DNA from: Leucaena leucocephala
Lineage: Eukaryota; Streptophyta; Magnoliopsida; Fabales; Fabaceae
Direction: 5' to 3'
Assembly (NCBI GenBank): GCA_037074615.1
Contig: CM073563.1
Location: 17,096,501-17,160,500, forward strand
Length of the DNA: 64,000 bases
Shown: piece by piece, positions 35,495 through 48,000 of the stretch
Numbering within the stretch: the first letter of the stretch is position 1
Layout: each line of letters opens with the position of its first letter
The notes under the pieces: model-generated
Database searches by the model: none
Seen by the model: only the letters and a program-made list of their open reading frames with translations
Told to the model about the DNA's origin: nothing
Translations under genes and position numbers: made by a program

Positions 35495-38055
35495 GAGTAA
35501 AATTCTCTATCTAATAACCAACACACTTAATCATCTAATTAAACACATTTAATTAAACTAATCGGTCAAAACCTAACCATGGTAAAACATAGGTCAATTA
35601 AATAATTGAAAGTTACTGTGATTTTAAAAAGAATCATATCTTCAAGAATTTTAACCATGATAGAAAAAGAGTTTCACCTACAATCAAGAGCTATCATGGT
35701 TTGAAAAGGAATAAACTCATTTATGACCAACTAATCCATGATAGAAAGAAACAACAAGGTAAAACAAAAGTTTATCATAGATATAAAGAGTCTCATTAAA
35801 CCATTCAAAATCATACATAATAGAAAAAGAATTAAACGTGCATCAAAAAGGCTATCAAGGATATAAAATGATTCACTAAAACTCAAATCCTTATCCATGA
35901 TAGAAAATGAAATATCAATAATTTAGAAAAATTTATCATGGATAATTAAAACATTTATCACCAATCAAATATATCCAAGAAAATGATTAAACACCATTCA
36001 AAATGAGCTAACATGGATAAAATAATTTCACATAATCATTCACATGGAAAACATTGTTATAAAGGATTCAACTTTGTTAACATGATTATTACAACTCAAA
36101 CCCCTAATTAACACAAATACCACCTAACATCTCAAATGGGCCTTTAGGTATTGAACCCAGAAAAATATGACAAAAGCCCACTTCATAACTAAGATACTGA
36201 ATAATACATATTCATAAATAAATTCACACGTTCCAAAAGTTCATCCACAAATTAACCAATCACAGGCAATAACCTAGGGCCTTATGCCCACTTTCAACAT
36301 GCATTCCTAGAATCAAAACCAAATAAAGTATTATATCATATCAAAATATGCAAAATGAGTCATATTATGGCAATATATGGCTATTCAACACATAAATCAA
36401 AAGGAGGAGGCTATACAACTGATATAGCATTAATCAAGTTTCTGAAGCCTTCCCTGAGATACCAATACGAGACTATCACATGAAAAATATTAATACCTAT
36501 GGGGTGAGACAATCATCTCAATAACCCATAGTTCATACTCATTATATATATCAGCATGTGCTCGTGACGTGTTAAATGGGTCAAATATCAAGTGACCCAT
36601 AAAGGCTTATCTCCATAAAGGAGGGTGAAGGAGTCATAAAGGCATATCCCCATGTAGGAGGACAAAAAGAGACAATAGGGCCTACCCTATGCAAGAGATG
36701 AAAAATCTAATCATTATGCATAAATGGAGGCCTCATCACATGACTGTAACAGAACAATTCATTCACCAATTCTCATTATATAAATCATGCTCAAGAGGCA
36801 AAAAATTCAACCATCATGCATCAATAGAGGTCTCATCACATGACGGTAACAGCACAATTCATTCACCAATTCCGATCATATGCATCATGTTAAAAAACTC
36901 AACAAGTAGTCAATTTCAAGATTCATATTTCATTTCTAAATCAAATTATCATAATTCCAACATAATGACATAAGTTTTAAGGATTTAATTTCCAACACCA
37001 CAAATCCTACAATACTATTTTAGCTTTAAATAATTCCATTATGTATCAAAATATAGTCCATAGCATTTAATGAGTTCAAGAAATAAAACTTAGTCACAAA
37101 CAAGACATTAGCATGTATAATAAGTTCAAACTAGTCACCTCTCACCAAAGCTAATATATGTACCATAATTAAAGAGCTTGTGCATAGACCACATAAGATT
37201 CACTAATCAATATATATAATTAGTATCAATGTACTTCAATAAGATGTTAATTTTACATAACAATATATACTTTCAAATAGAAACTACACTTTCTATTCAA
37301 ATTTTAATTTATCCAAAATTTCTCAATTTACTACCATAAGTTAATTTCTTTGTCCCAATCATTCTTTTCCTATTATCCCATAATTCTAGTTTACCCATTA
37401 AAATTATTAACAATAATAATTCATTCCAATAATTCTAAAATCCCCAAAATTACTCACTTTATTCATTAGAAAAAAATACCCATAAATCAACTATTTCTTA
37501 AATAATCATTCCAATGTTCTTCATATATTTTCTCAACTCTACTCTACCAATTTAAATTCATATATAACATTAAACTTTTCAAACCATCCAAAAATCTCAA
37601 TTTCTAACTCTTAAAATTTCACTCAAAAATCTTGAATATTGACATTTTACCATAAACCTATAAATCAATCTATCCAATTATTAATATCAAATTACTAAGC
37701 AAATAATCAATTAAATTATATAGACGTAAAGTTCTTAATTATTTCTCTAACTTCCAAATCTCACTTATAGTATCCAAATCTTCATTATAATATTAAATAT
37801 TATCATTTCTAAATTTTAATAATTAATTTAAACTAACAATTAATCTAAAATTATTCAATTGGATCAAAATTCTCAATTTTTTCAATTTAAGGTTCTAATA
37901 AAAATACACATTTTCAATTTTCAAGCTCTACCAACAATCTAAACCAATTAAATATCAATTATACCTCCAATAAATATAACTCAATTATTAAACTTAAATT
38001 TAATCAATAAACTCAAATACAATCATATCCCTCATCTAACATTCAAACCCTAACA
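35495..38055 (-). repeat. LTR copy related to 663-2,839 (minus strand)
   Basis: The minus strand starts TGTTAGGGTTTGAATG at 38,055 and aligns collinearly with the LTR at 663-2,839. No primer site or gag follows on its 3' side, so it may be a solo LTR. I found no exact target duplication. The lower edge is approximate. Confidence 0.5.
36700..36895. repeat. Tandem duplication, ~98-bp unit, two copies
   Basis: 36,700-36,797 and 36,798-36,895 share CATTATGCAT or CATCATGCAT, GGAGGCCTCATCACATGAC or a variant, GTAACAG and ACAATTCATTCACCAATTC. The other LTR copy has one unit at about 1,610-1,680. Confidence 0.7.
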
Positions 38056-39000
38056 CTAAATCTCTTAAATAATATAGTAAAAAATTATAAACTAATTATA
38101 TAAAAATATTTACTAACCTATATAACTTTATGATTCCTATTTTTTAAAAATTTACACTTACTCTAAATCATAATCTTTAAATTTATTTTGTTTCTAATAA
38201 AAATTATATTTTTAAAGAGCTTAGGAAATAAATGTAGTTATTTAAAGATTTTTGGAGCACGAAAACAAGCTTAAAGGCATCTGAAAAATCCATTAGCGTG
38301 TGGGCCTACTTTTGCTTTATATTATTATATATTTTTTCAGCAACAGTATTAGCACGTGATACAAGCCAAAATATTAAACTATTACCCTAGTTTTCCTCTA
38401 TTTGTTTATATATATAATAGACAAAGAGAGTTGTAATTACTTTGAAACCCATATTTTTGGCATTGAGAAACTTTAACATCCTTTCCTTAATTAACCTCCA
38501 TTTGTCACGATTATCTAGGTTCCAAATAATTAAGTTCTATTTGTGCATTTTGCTCAATAAATTTTTTATAACATATAAATAATTATAATCTTTTGACTGG
38601 AAAAAAAATATTTCAAATATTTTTTTTAATTCCACCAAGCCTTGTAATCTATCTATCTCTCTCCTCTAAAAATATAATTTTAGATTATATACATAAAATT
38701 TAACTAATTTTGAATAAATTCTCTATAATCAAATAATTATTCTGAAATTCCCTGTTACAATAAAATAATCTCATTAAAGTCAACTCAATATTAATGAATA
38801 TATACAACCTTCAATTTCTATTTATATTTCATTACTTTCTTTATTTTATGTTACTAGATAATCAATAAGGCATTTGATATAAACTAAGCCTCTAGTTACT
38901 TAACAAACCGTGTCCTAATATCACTTAAAGTCTAGGAATAAAAATTAAGATCTTACAACGTGTTGAGCTCCAAACTTAAATAGGACTTCACAACTTCCAC
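38056..39000. other. AT-rich DNA, nothing recognised
   Basis: No ORF, repeat or RNA gene that I can support. Confidence 0.5.
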
Positions 39001-39698
39001 CTTGTATATGGTATGCCTAAGTATGAGACTATGATTTGCATTGAGGGCAATGCAATGAGTGAGTGTGGGGGAGGGGTTTATTGTGTTTTAGTTTCTCTGG
39101 GTGTTTTTTATTTTTCTGAAATGGTTTAATTGCATTTGGTCTAAAGTTTTTGAAATTTGTCCCATCTTTCATCCCTTGTTTTTTACCTTTCCATTGAAAA
39201 ATTTTGGTTTCTTATGATGAGTTGCTATTGTGGACTTCATTTTCCATCGTTGATGGTTACTGTATAAGGTTTTTGGGCATTAGGATTGATTGCATTGCTT
39301 TACTGTTTGGCAAACATTGAAATTTTTCTAATGGTATGCTCACTATGTTTGTTAGCCATGGTCAAAAGTATATCTTATTGTGGCAAAATCTCTTTTTCTT
39401 TGATTTATTTCTCTATGTGCATCTTTACCATGGTGAAGATACCCTTTACAAACTTCATCGCGGTGAAGTGTCACTTTTTAGCAACAACATTTTCTTCTCT
39501 TTACCTTGTGCAATATTGTATAAAAATACTTCTTTTAGGCTGCCATCATCCATTTTGCATTGCAATTCCACTTTTCCTTGCCTAACGTTGCATCAAAATA
39601 TGTTTACTCAAAACCATATTCTCACTTGAATTTTTGAAATTCCATCTTTTGAAAATGATCTTTCAAGGTTTCATTAGTGTTTTTGGGATTCTTTCATG

Positions 39699-39774
39699 AC
39701 TTTGATTTGATTGCTTGGTTTGATTACTTTTCATTCCTTTGATTTGATTGCTTGGTTTGATTACTTTTCATTCC
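39699..39774. repeat. Tandem repeat, ~37-bp unit, two copies
   Basis: TTTGATTTGATTGCTTGG followed by TTTGATTACTTTTCATTCC occurs twice in a row with almost no change. Confidence 0.8.
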
Positions 39775-40620
39775 TTGGGTTTTCATTTGTGGTAGGTGTT
39801 TTAATGCCTTGTGATTAGTGCATATTTGATTGAGCTTTGTGTATGAGCTTAAGAGATACAAACCCTTATTTATTGGAAGGTTATTTTGGGGCTTAATCCT
39901 TTCTATTGTGTCTATGCATGTGGATTGTATTCTCTATAACTTGTTTTATCTCTTGGTCAATATTACATGTGCATTTGTGACTTCAAACATGATAGAGGCA
40001 TTTTTTCCCATAACCTTTGACCCAAACACAAACTTCCACACACTTATCCATTGTTTAAACCTTTTTAAGCCTTCATTTTCATTTATTCCATCACATCAAT
40101 ACAAGTGTCTAAGTTGAGCTTCAAATTTAGTTGATTACATCTTTATATCATGCTCGATTGTCTTACCTCCATGGGTTTTGTTGGGAGATACCAAGAGTAT
40201 ACAAGAAAAATATTGAGAAAAGATAAAAAATAAAAGAGAAAATGGCAAACAAAGAAAAGAAAATGTATAGAAAAAGCCAAAGATAGAGGGATACAAAAGA
40301 AAAGAAAAATACAAAAAGTAATAAGCATGCAAAAAGAATAAAGTATCATAAGGTATTCCCATTGGTGGTAGAAGGTTAAGACTAGTATTTTATTGAGTGC
40401 TTGATATGATTCTATTTTTTATTTCATGACACTTGTTTTCTTTCACTTCCCATTTCCAACTAGTCTTTCCTATCATTATAACCTTGAAAAGTCTTATTGA
40501 TTCATTGCATGATTGCTTGATTGCTAGTGGAGATTTTAAAACTATTATAGGCTTATGGCAAAGTATTTTCCACTTGAATTTGATTGAAATAAGCCCTATG
40601 AGGTGAGATTGTGAGCTAAA

Positions 40621-40740
40621 CACTTTTATCCTTGAGTAATTCTCTTTATTTTCATGCATTTTGATTCGATTATGCATTGCAACTTTTATCCTTGAGTGAT
40701 TCTCTTTCTTTTCATGCATTTTAATTCGATTATGCATTGC
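40621..40740. repeat. Tandem repeat, 60-bp unit, two copies
   Basis: ACTTTTATCCTTGAGTAATT and the following bases to GATTATGCATTGCA repeat with about three substitutions. Confidence 0.85.
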
Positions 40741-40890
40741 ACTAGTTGCTTTGTCTTTGTCATTTTACCACTTTTGTTATTGAGGGATGTTGACTGATTT
40801 AGCATTGGTGATAATTTTTTGGCCTATTAGTTTCCATGATTGCACTTGTGTTGCTTTATTACTTTGAGCTTTGTCTTTGTCTAGTAGTAC

Positions 40891-40910
40891 AAAGGTTTAA
40901 ATGGGGGAAT
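40891..40910 (+). other. Polypurine tract candidate
   Basis: AAAGGTTTAAATGGGGGAAT lies directly before TGATAGCGTT, the arrangement expected for plus-strand priming next to a 3' LTR. Confidence 0.45.
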
Positions 40911-42190
40911 TGATAGCGTTCATTTATTATATGGTTTTTCATGTTATTTTGAGGGGTTTAAATGTGTTTTCATGCCCATTTTACATATATTTGTGATCAT
41001 GTCCTTGCATTGCATTGCATTAATTAGGAGTAAAATGGTCAATTAATTTAATTAATTTCTAAGTACCTCTATTTTAAGATAAATGATATTACATGAGCTT
41101 GAATTTGATTATAGGTACTTGGAGATGGTTGCTGACCCAAAAGAACCAAATTGCAAAGAACTAGAGTTTTTCAAGGACTGAATTGCAAAGTTTAACCCTC
41201 TAGATTTGGAGTATTCATTATATTCTTTATTTTCTCTCCATTTTCCTTCAAATCCTATCCCCAAGTCCTTATATTTTCACCATTCTAATACCATTTCAAC
41301 CATTCCATACCAATTAAACTTTATTTCCACCTTCTTCTTCACCTGTCATACCCATTTTTTAGCTACACCACGGCAACGACCTTGAAGATCAATTGGAGCA
41401 AGCTTGAGGCGATATGTGGCTAATTTTTTTGTCCTTTGGAGATGGGAAGTGGGGCTTGAACTCAATGGAAATCAAGGGGGAGTTATTTTGCTCTAATCCT
41501 TGCTATTTCATGCTTAGAATTCCTAAATTTAGGATTTTCTATTACATGTTGTATAGACTTGGATAAATATATATTAGATTTTCCTTGAGATTAGACTTTT
41601 TGTATTTGATTTGGATGATATAATTGTGGTTTTGATTATATATAACTTTTATGATTCCTTGTTATTGGGTTGATTATCAATGATTAATGGTGGTTAATTT
41701 GATTGCTTAGGATTGTTGGTGTTGATTAACATTCAATTAGAGGTATTTGTATTCATCCATTTCAATTGCACACTAAGTGATTCTTTAACAGGGTTGTGAA
41801 AAGTGTTAATTAAGTTTGATAAGAGAGTGGTTTTCACTAATTGAAACTTTGGACCTAAGCTATTGTTTAGAGTTTTAATCAAGACTTAGTGATTTCAAAA
41901 CTCCTAAATTATTTTAAAGAGCTAGTATGGCCCAATTTCCATCACTAAAGACCTTTTATATCATATTTCCCCTAATCCAAACCCAGTCCTTCATTCAATT
42001 GAAAATGACCAAAAATCCCTTCACATTTCATTGCACTATTAATTTCAATTGCACCATATATAATTTCCAAAAGCCTATGTTTTTACACAAGTCATTTCAT
42101 TTACAATGTTGTTGGCATCAAATTATGTTAGGAATTAATAAAACACTCCTCAAGAATAATGATCTGGTGCTGCACTTCTAAACTACATTA
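40911..42190 (+). repeat. Candidate LTR of the Athila/Tat-like element
   Basis: Starts TGATAGCGTT after the polypurine tract and is non-coding. The 3' boundary is not visible; 42,190 marks where the character of the sequence changes. No partner LTR was securely found, although 31,161-32,545 has a similar style. Confidence 0.35.
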
Positions 42191-42857
42191 TTTTAGTACA
42201 ATCAGTTTGTGATTGATTATGTTGGCGACAAAATGGGCATCGATCAATCACTCAATTATAATTGCTACCTAATTAATATAATATAAATTAAATAAGTGGT
42301 TTAATTTATATTATTCAAATATTATGATATTATAGATATATGATTATTTAAATGAGTTTAAATCCAAATTCATATATTATCTTATTTATTTAATATAATA
42401 AAGAGAGGTTGAGAAAATATCTCAACTAATGATTGTTGTGGATATTTTGTATTCCTAAAATATCTCTACCCATCATATATAAAGGGGCTTCTTCCATAAG
42501 TTGAAACTCGTCCAACTATTGAGTTTTTTGGCTATCTCTCCTTGTCTCTCTTATGTCTTGTGTGGTGCTTTGTTGTGCCACTTGCATGACTTTTAGTGTA
42601 TCAACTCGAGAACTTTGAAATATGACCCATATCTAAATATAGATCTGACCCGGTATGTAGTCCCTTATATATTTTTCCTTCTTGAAGAAACATGTAAAAT
42701 AATATAACAAATATTTAATAAACTTTATTTATTTAATTAAATATAATGTCTACATCAAATTGATTGACTAGGGCATAATATACAACATGTGTGGCTTTTT
42801 AGTTCTCCTCAAGTCTACTCTTATTTAAGCTTTGATTTTCTCATCTATTTTCATAGA
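42191..42857 (+). other. LTR-like promoter segment, unassigned
   Basis: Contains a good TATA box (TATATAAA, 42,476-42,483), a CT-rich leader-like stretch (42,530-42,560) and AT-rich ends. It resembles the promoter half of an LTR. No ends or duplication identified. Confidence 0.3.
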
Positions 42858-43168
42858 CCTTTTGTAACATCCCAATTTTTAGGTCTAGAATAACATAATA
42901 TAGCATAAAATAGGTAGGCTACCAGCCCCTTTGAGCAGAAGTCCTAGAAATATACAAGGGGTTTTCAGGGACTAAACTGCAATAGAAAAAGTATAAGGAC
43001 TAAAGTGCAAATAGTGAAATTTCCTAAGGCAAATATGTAAATAAAGTTAAAGGCTCTAGAAGAGTCTCCAAGGTAGAGCAATAGGAATAAGGAAGGAAGG
43101 ACTAAACTATAAGGAAAGAAAGTCCTTTAGGGCCTAAGTAAGAAAGTTAAAGGGACTAAAGTATAAAG

Positions 43169-45057
43169 TGTCAGGAATTGGAAGACACGCAGCGGAAATT
43201 AATTTAAAAATTTTTCCATTCCTTGCCAGGATCTACCGTATGTGTTTAAGTCAAGTGGGAAGAAGTATTACCCTTAGTGTGCCTCAGCGACTTCCACAGC
43301 TTTCGGTCATGACGTTTACAGCTTCTCTCTGCGGCTCGTGCTCCCTTTCTGATCACAAGAAGTCAACGAATCAGGTCAGCTTCCTCTACTGGTATCCACA
43401 CGAACAGCGTTCCAACTACGAACGACGTGCTAGCATCTTTTGTCTCTCCAGGGCTTTCTCAAGAGTTCGTCCTCTCCGTCTCTATTTCGGCAGTTTCTTA
43501 TCTGCAAACCTTTTGCAGAGTCCCCTTCGGCCTTTCTGTGTTCTATATGTTTCTCTGTGTAAAACGCAGCTCCTAGAATCAGATATATAGGATGCTATGC
43601 ATTTTTCCTCTCTCAACCGAATTGGATTTTTGGAGTTAATCTTATATTAATTCCAAAATTAATACAATATCATATATTGTATAATTTTATAAGAAACTAA
43701 TTAAATAAATAATATCAAATCCGTCCCATAGATTTAATTACCCATTTATTTAATTTTAAATAAAGATGAGACTAAACTATATTTGATTTATTCTCATAAA
43801 TCAAATTTGAGATATCCTATCAATTTGAATTTCAAATTCAAACGTGATAGGGATTTAATTTATCCTTATAAATTAAATCTCATAAATATCTCTTATATGA
43901 GATATCCTATCAATTTGAATTTCGAATTTCAAACGTGATAGATATTTAATTTATCCTTATAAATTAAATCTTATAAATATCTCTTATATGAGATATCCTA
44001 TCAATTTGAATTTTGAATTTCAAACGTGATAGAGATTTAATTTATCCTTATAAATTAATTCTCATATATCTCATATATACATATAATGTATATATAAGAA
44101 TTTATATATATATATATATATACGAACATAAATATAAATAAATATATATACATCTATCCTGGATCATTCATTGAATCTGGACATGTCTTCGATTCAATGA
44201 ATCTGGACATCATAGCTCGTGTTGGGCTATTTTGTGTGCGACCCTGTAGGCCCATATGAATTTGGCAGTGGGCCATTTGCTATACTAGCCCACAAGTCGC
44301 AAGCGGTCTCTAGCAAGACATAACGACTACCCAAATCATATGAGGATCGATAAACGATGTAACCTTTTATACAACCATATCATGTCCCTTCTGTCACGCG
44401 ATATTTTAGTCATGGATGAGGCATGGATAATGTCATCCTCCTATTCCTGACCGTTACTTTCTCGATCCCTGAGTAGTCTGACTATAGAAATAGAACTACC
44501 TTTCCATTACAGTATGGCCATACATTTCTCAGACTCACTCATCGAGGGGCCCAGTAATATCTCTCTACGAATGTGAGGGACAAATTCCATCTTGACCATT
44601 CACATTCCTCCGCATGAAAAACCACTAAGGCCGAACATAGTCTTTATGATCACTCGGTCAAAAGTGACTTTTGACTAGGTCAAAGCTGAGCGTTTTGTCA
44701 TGCAGGAATCCATGATGATCTCAGGTCAAAGGGCGTATTGACATGGTTTGTATATGAGAGAAGCTTATGACGTTACCCATGCAGTTCTCTCATAGCGGGT
44801 CGGTCCAGCACCTTGTACTCTTACATGTGCTTATGACTTTGATTTATATCTCTATACATCTTCAAAGTCATACTGGTCTTATTTCATCTGTGCTCCCGCA
44901 GAGATGATCGACCAGGGACATTTAGGATAATATCATGAATTATCCAAGGATGGTCATCATAGTAAACATGCAAATAATATGATAACTCAATTAATAAATT
45001 TATAAATCAATAATGTTCATAAGACAATGATTGGCCCCTAGGGCACGATTTCTAACA
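43169..45057 (-). mobile_element. Nested solo LTR (1,889 bp) with target-site duplication TAAAG
   Basis: On the plus strand it starts TGTCAGGAATTGGAAGACAC and ends GGGCACGATTTCTAACA; TAAAG is at 43,164-43,168 and 45,058-45,062. On the minus strand it is a copy of the LTR at 15,174-17,035, sharing both ends, the triple cruciform array and the middle. It split the host LTR in the phrase 'actaaagtataaag'. The 140-codon ORF at 43,168-43,590 starts outside the LTR end and is LTR sequence, not a gene. Confidence 0.85.
43800..44065. repeat. Triple ~89-bp inverted-repeat array (copy in nested LTR)
   Basis: Three units with GATTTAATTTAT-CCTT-like stems and TTTGAATTTCAAATTCAAA, as at 16,145-16,415 but on the other strand. 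A (TA)n run of about 20 bp follows at 44,103. Confidence 0.75.
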
Positions 45058-45845
45058 TAAAGTATAAAGGTTCCATGGAATAAAGTTAAGATAGTGACAA
45101 GTTAAGAGAACCTAAGTGCAATTTGAAAGAACTATGGGATACAAGCATCATTCTTTAGAAAGTCAAGGATACCCGAAGACCCAATAAATATAAAGTCAGA
45201 AAAAGAAAAAGGAGACTTTTTTTTAGCTGTTTGGCAGGAATCAGAATTTTGATTTGAGGCCCTGATTAGTTAATATGAATTTCTGGATAAATTATATTTA
45301 CAGTAAAAGGTCTCGAGTAAAGTTAGATAAGATATCTAAAAAATGATATGACTTGGATAGGAAGTCAAATAGGGTTACAGAAATAAAGGACCAGGGTTAA
45401 GAAATATCTTGGTGAGATGTGAAAAGATGAAAATGTTCCTAATATTATAAAAGTGAAGGAAGGGCATTTTGGTCATTTTCAAGGGTCAAGTAATAAAAAT
45501 CTTACCCAATCCACTAATGTTAAAGGCAAAAAGAATATAGACACTAAATTTAATGCCAAAAGATAAATTATGAAAGCACAGAAAGATTAGATTCAGGAAA
45601 TAGTCTAATTTTTAGAAAAGTTAACTGAGCTGATACAGGATTGGACAAGATTTTCCAAGTTACCGTCTTCTTCCATGAGATGGCACCACCTATGCATGAT
45701 GATGTCATATGGATGATGTTATGAGAAGGAGTTAATGATGTAAGGAAGCTAGGTTGTTAAATTTAGACCTTTGATTTGTAAGATGTAATTTTGACCATCC
45801 ATTAGATCATACAATCTTGGCCACTGATCTAATCTTGCATTTGCT

Positions 45846-45853
45846 TATAAATA
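45846..45853 (+). promoter_or_regulatory. LTR TATA box
   Basis: TATAAATA followed by CCCCCTC at the position shared by this LTR family. Confidence 0.45.
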
Positions 45854-47725
45854 CCCCCTCTCCCTTCATGGTCAGCAAGCATGAGTTTCCTTGCGGAACC
45901 TCTTGAAAAATTTTCATTCAAGCTAAGATTAAGCAATTCAAGGGCTATTTGGGCAAGGATTCAAGGTAATATCTTTTTCTAAGTCCTTAATCTTATAGTT
46001 GGGAGGATTAATTGCTAGATTAAATAGTTAAAAATCATGTTATTCTCCTACCTATGTTTCTGGATGAAATTCTGTTTGGGTGAGGAAGGAAGAGTTTGAT
46101 GATAGAAATAGGTAAAATAAGTTAGAATAGATAGGATTCAAGTAGTTATAGCTTGTAGTTGATTGAATTACATGATTTGGTTGCTATGGGGTATGCCATG
46201 GCTATTCTGGATTTTATACCTTAGGATGTGATTTTAATGATTCTAAGGCTTCCAATAGATTTATAATAAAAAATTATGTGGAACTAAGTTAAGGAGGTGA
46301 AGTTGGAAGCATTAAAATCAAAAGTGGCATTTTGGCACTGAGACAAGCTACCTCTTGGCCAAGTGCAGATCATGAGTAAGGAGTGTGAGTTTTATAAATT
46401 CAATCTCATATTTGGATTCCTCATGCAAATTTGTGCAGGATTGGCCTATGAGAGTAATTTATAAAAAGATAGAACACTAATCTTAAAATTAAGAGAACAA
46501 GGTTAAGCAAGGTAAGCTAGTCTTCCACATTTAGTGATTTAGTGGTCCTAATTAATTGTATGATCAATGTGGATGTGTTTAGGACCTTAAGATATCTAAG
46601 GGGATTATTTAATGATGCTAACTAAAAGTTATTATGGTTGGGAAGTTTAGGGAGCAAGTTCAAGGAAAAAAGAAAAAAGCTTATGTACAATGTCACGACT
46701 TATCCCTTTATGTGATTGATGTGGTATGTTTATGTGTTAAGATGTTTGAGTTGTTTGAATGATGTTGTGACATGATAAATCTTGTTGAAAATGCTACTTA
46801 TAACATGCTTTCCATAGCAATGCATTTTTACAAAGCATAAAGCATAATGATATGTCACTAACTAAAGTAAGTTTAAATAAAATGACATCATGCATTAGTA
46901 TCTATCTTGACATAAATGTGGTAATGTTTGTTACTAAAATTCCCCAGAATCTCACCCTCTCTTAACCAACCAATATAGGTCAAGTATGATGGAAGATGAA
47001 TGCATGAAGATGAGCCAATGAATAGAATAAGAGAAGTAAACAATTACATGTTTTAGCATGAGTTGTAGGGTTTTTCTATTTATGTAAATGTTATGTAATG
47101 TGCCATTTTATATAATGGAATTGTAGGGAACAATTATAACATCTTTACATGATGTATACGAAGTCAAGATGATAGTCCATGCATGCTAAAATAGTTAATC
47201 AGAATTATAAAAGAAAGTGAAAATAATAAAAATGTAGGTCCTAGAGCAGCAAGTTTCTAACTCCAGTTTGACATAGTAAATAGATGAATCTCACAATAAA
47301 ATTTGGTAGGCATATATAGTACACGTCCGGAGATTTAAAATCACCGGTAGTATGTCTTAATTGGTTATGCAAGCTAGGAGATATAAATTTTCAAAGTTGA
47401 CACTCATAATTTGAAAGTTCCAAAAATTACTATATAAACAGTAAACTTTAACGAATTAACTGTATTGAATGGTCAAATAAGTGTCCATATTTATATTTTT
47501 TTCTTTAAAGAGAAATAAAAGAGCTTCAAGTAAAAATTTGGATCATATCTATATATTTTTCTAGAATTAATTATAATTTTTAAAGTTGGAATATCAAATG
47601 TGGAAAATGAAGAATGAATAATACCCAATGACTAATTTGTATATTTTTAAATTTTAGGTTTAAATAATGCTTCTGCTAATTAAATTTATTTCCAAACGCA
47701 TATTCCAAGGGTAAAAGTGAGGATG

Positions 47726-48000
47726 TTAAACCTTTCCTCTAAAAAACGATGTTTTTGTATCACTTGGTCTTGGTTTCAACATACTAGACTTGCACGATTC
47801 AGCTGAGAAGACTGCCTTTATTTCTTTTACATCTTCTTGGAGAAATGTCACTTCATGTTCAACCCAATCAACCATAGAGGTTATATGGATAACCTTTTCA
47901 TCCAATATCGCTATCTTGGACTTTAGCCTCTTCTCCATATCCTTCAAAAATTCAGGAAGTCCTTGATTATTATTACTTCCTTCAGTACATCTTGTTCTGT
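47726..48000 (-). pseudogene. Coiled-coil-like ORF fragment cut by the solo LTR
   Basis: The minus strand from about 48,000 reads GLPEFLKDMEKRLKSKIAIL, then VTFLQEDVKEIKAVFSAE, and the frame runs into the LTR end at 47,726. The heptad-like spacing of hydrophobic residues and the alternating charges suggest a coiled coil, as found in some gag N-termini and many host proteins. On the other side of the LTR the frame continues only a few codons before a stop. I cannot name it. Confidence 0.3.

Larger units (their letters stand above)
39001..40910 (+). mobile_element. 3' non-coding region of an Athila/Tat-like gypsy element
   Basis: At about 39,038-39,077 the phrase GAGGGCAATGC, then AGTGTGGGGGAGGGG, matches the conserved sequence that follows pol in Athila/Tat-type plant elements. 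Repeat-rich DNA follows and ends in a purine-rich tract next to a TGATAGC LTR-like start at 40,911. No integrase or polymerase is readable upstream. The short ORFs here (39,286-39,629, 39,830-40,117, 40,143-40,362) have no domain signal and I regard them as spurious. Confidence 0.5.
42863..47730 (+). mobile_element. Gypsy-type solo LTR with 5-bp target-site duplication CCTTT
   Basis: Begins TGTAACATCCC and ends GTGAGGATGTTAAA (last base of the usual ...ACA end mutated). CCTTT is at 42,858-42,862 and 47,731-47,735. It carries the family hallmarks: 'gggactaaa' phrases, TATA box (45,846), and a 'gtaaaagtgaggatgt' end. There is no internal domain, so it is a solo LTR. It is interrupted by another solo LTR at 43,169-45,057; without that insert and one of its duplications it is about 2,974 bp, close to the 3.2-kb LTR at 57,698. 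Confidence 0.8.

Noticed and set aside
39286..40737. Series of 68-115-codon ORFs
   Set aside because: Low-complexity, overlapping on both strands, and inside the repeat-rich tail of a retrotransposon.
43168..43590. 140-codon ORF
   Set aside because: It starts at the border of, and lies within, a solo LTR with exact target duplications; the matching LTR at 15,174-17,035 carries the same DNA with a broken frame.
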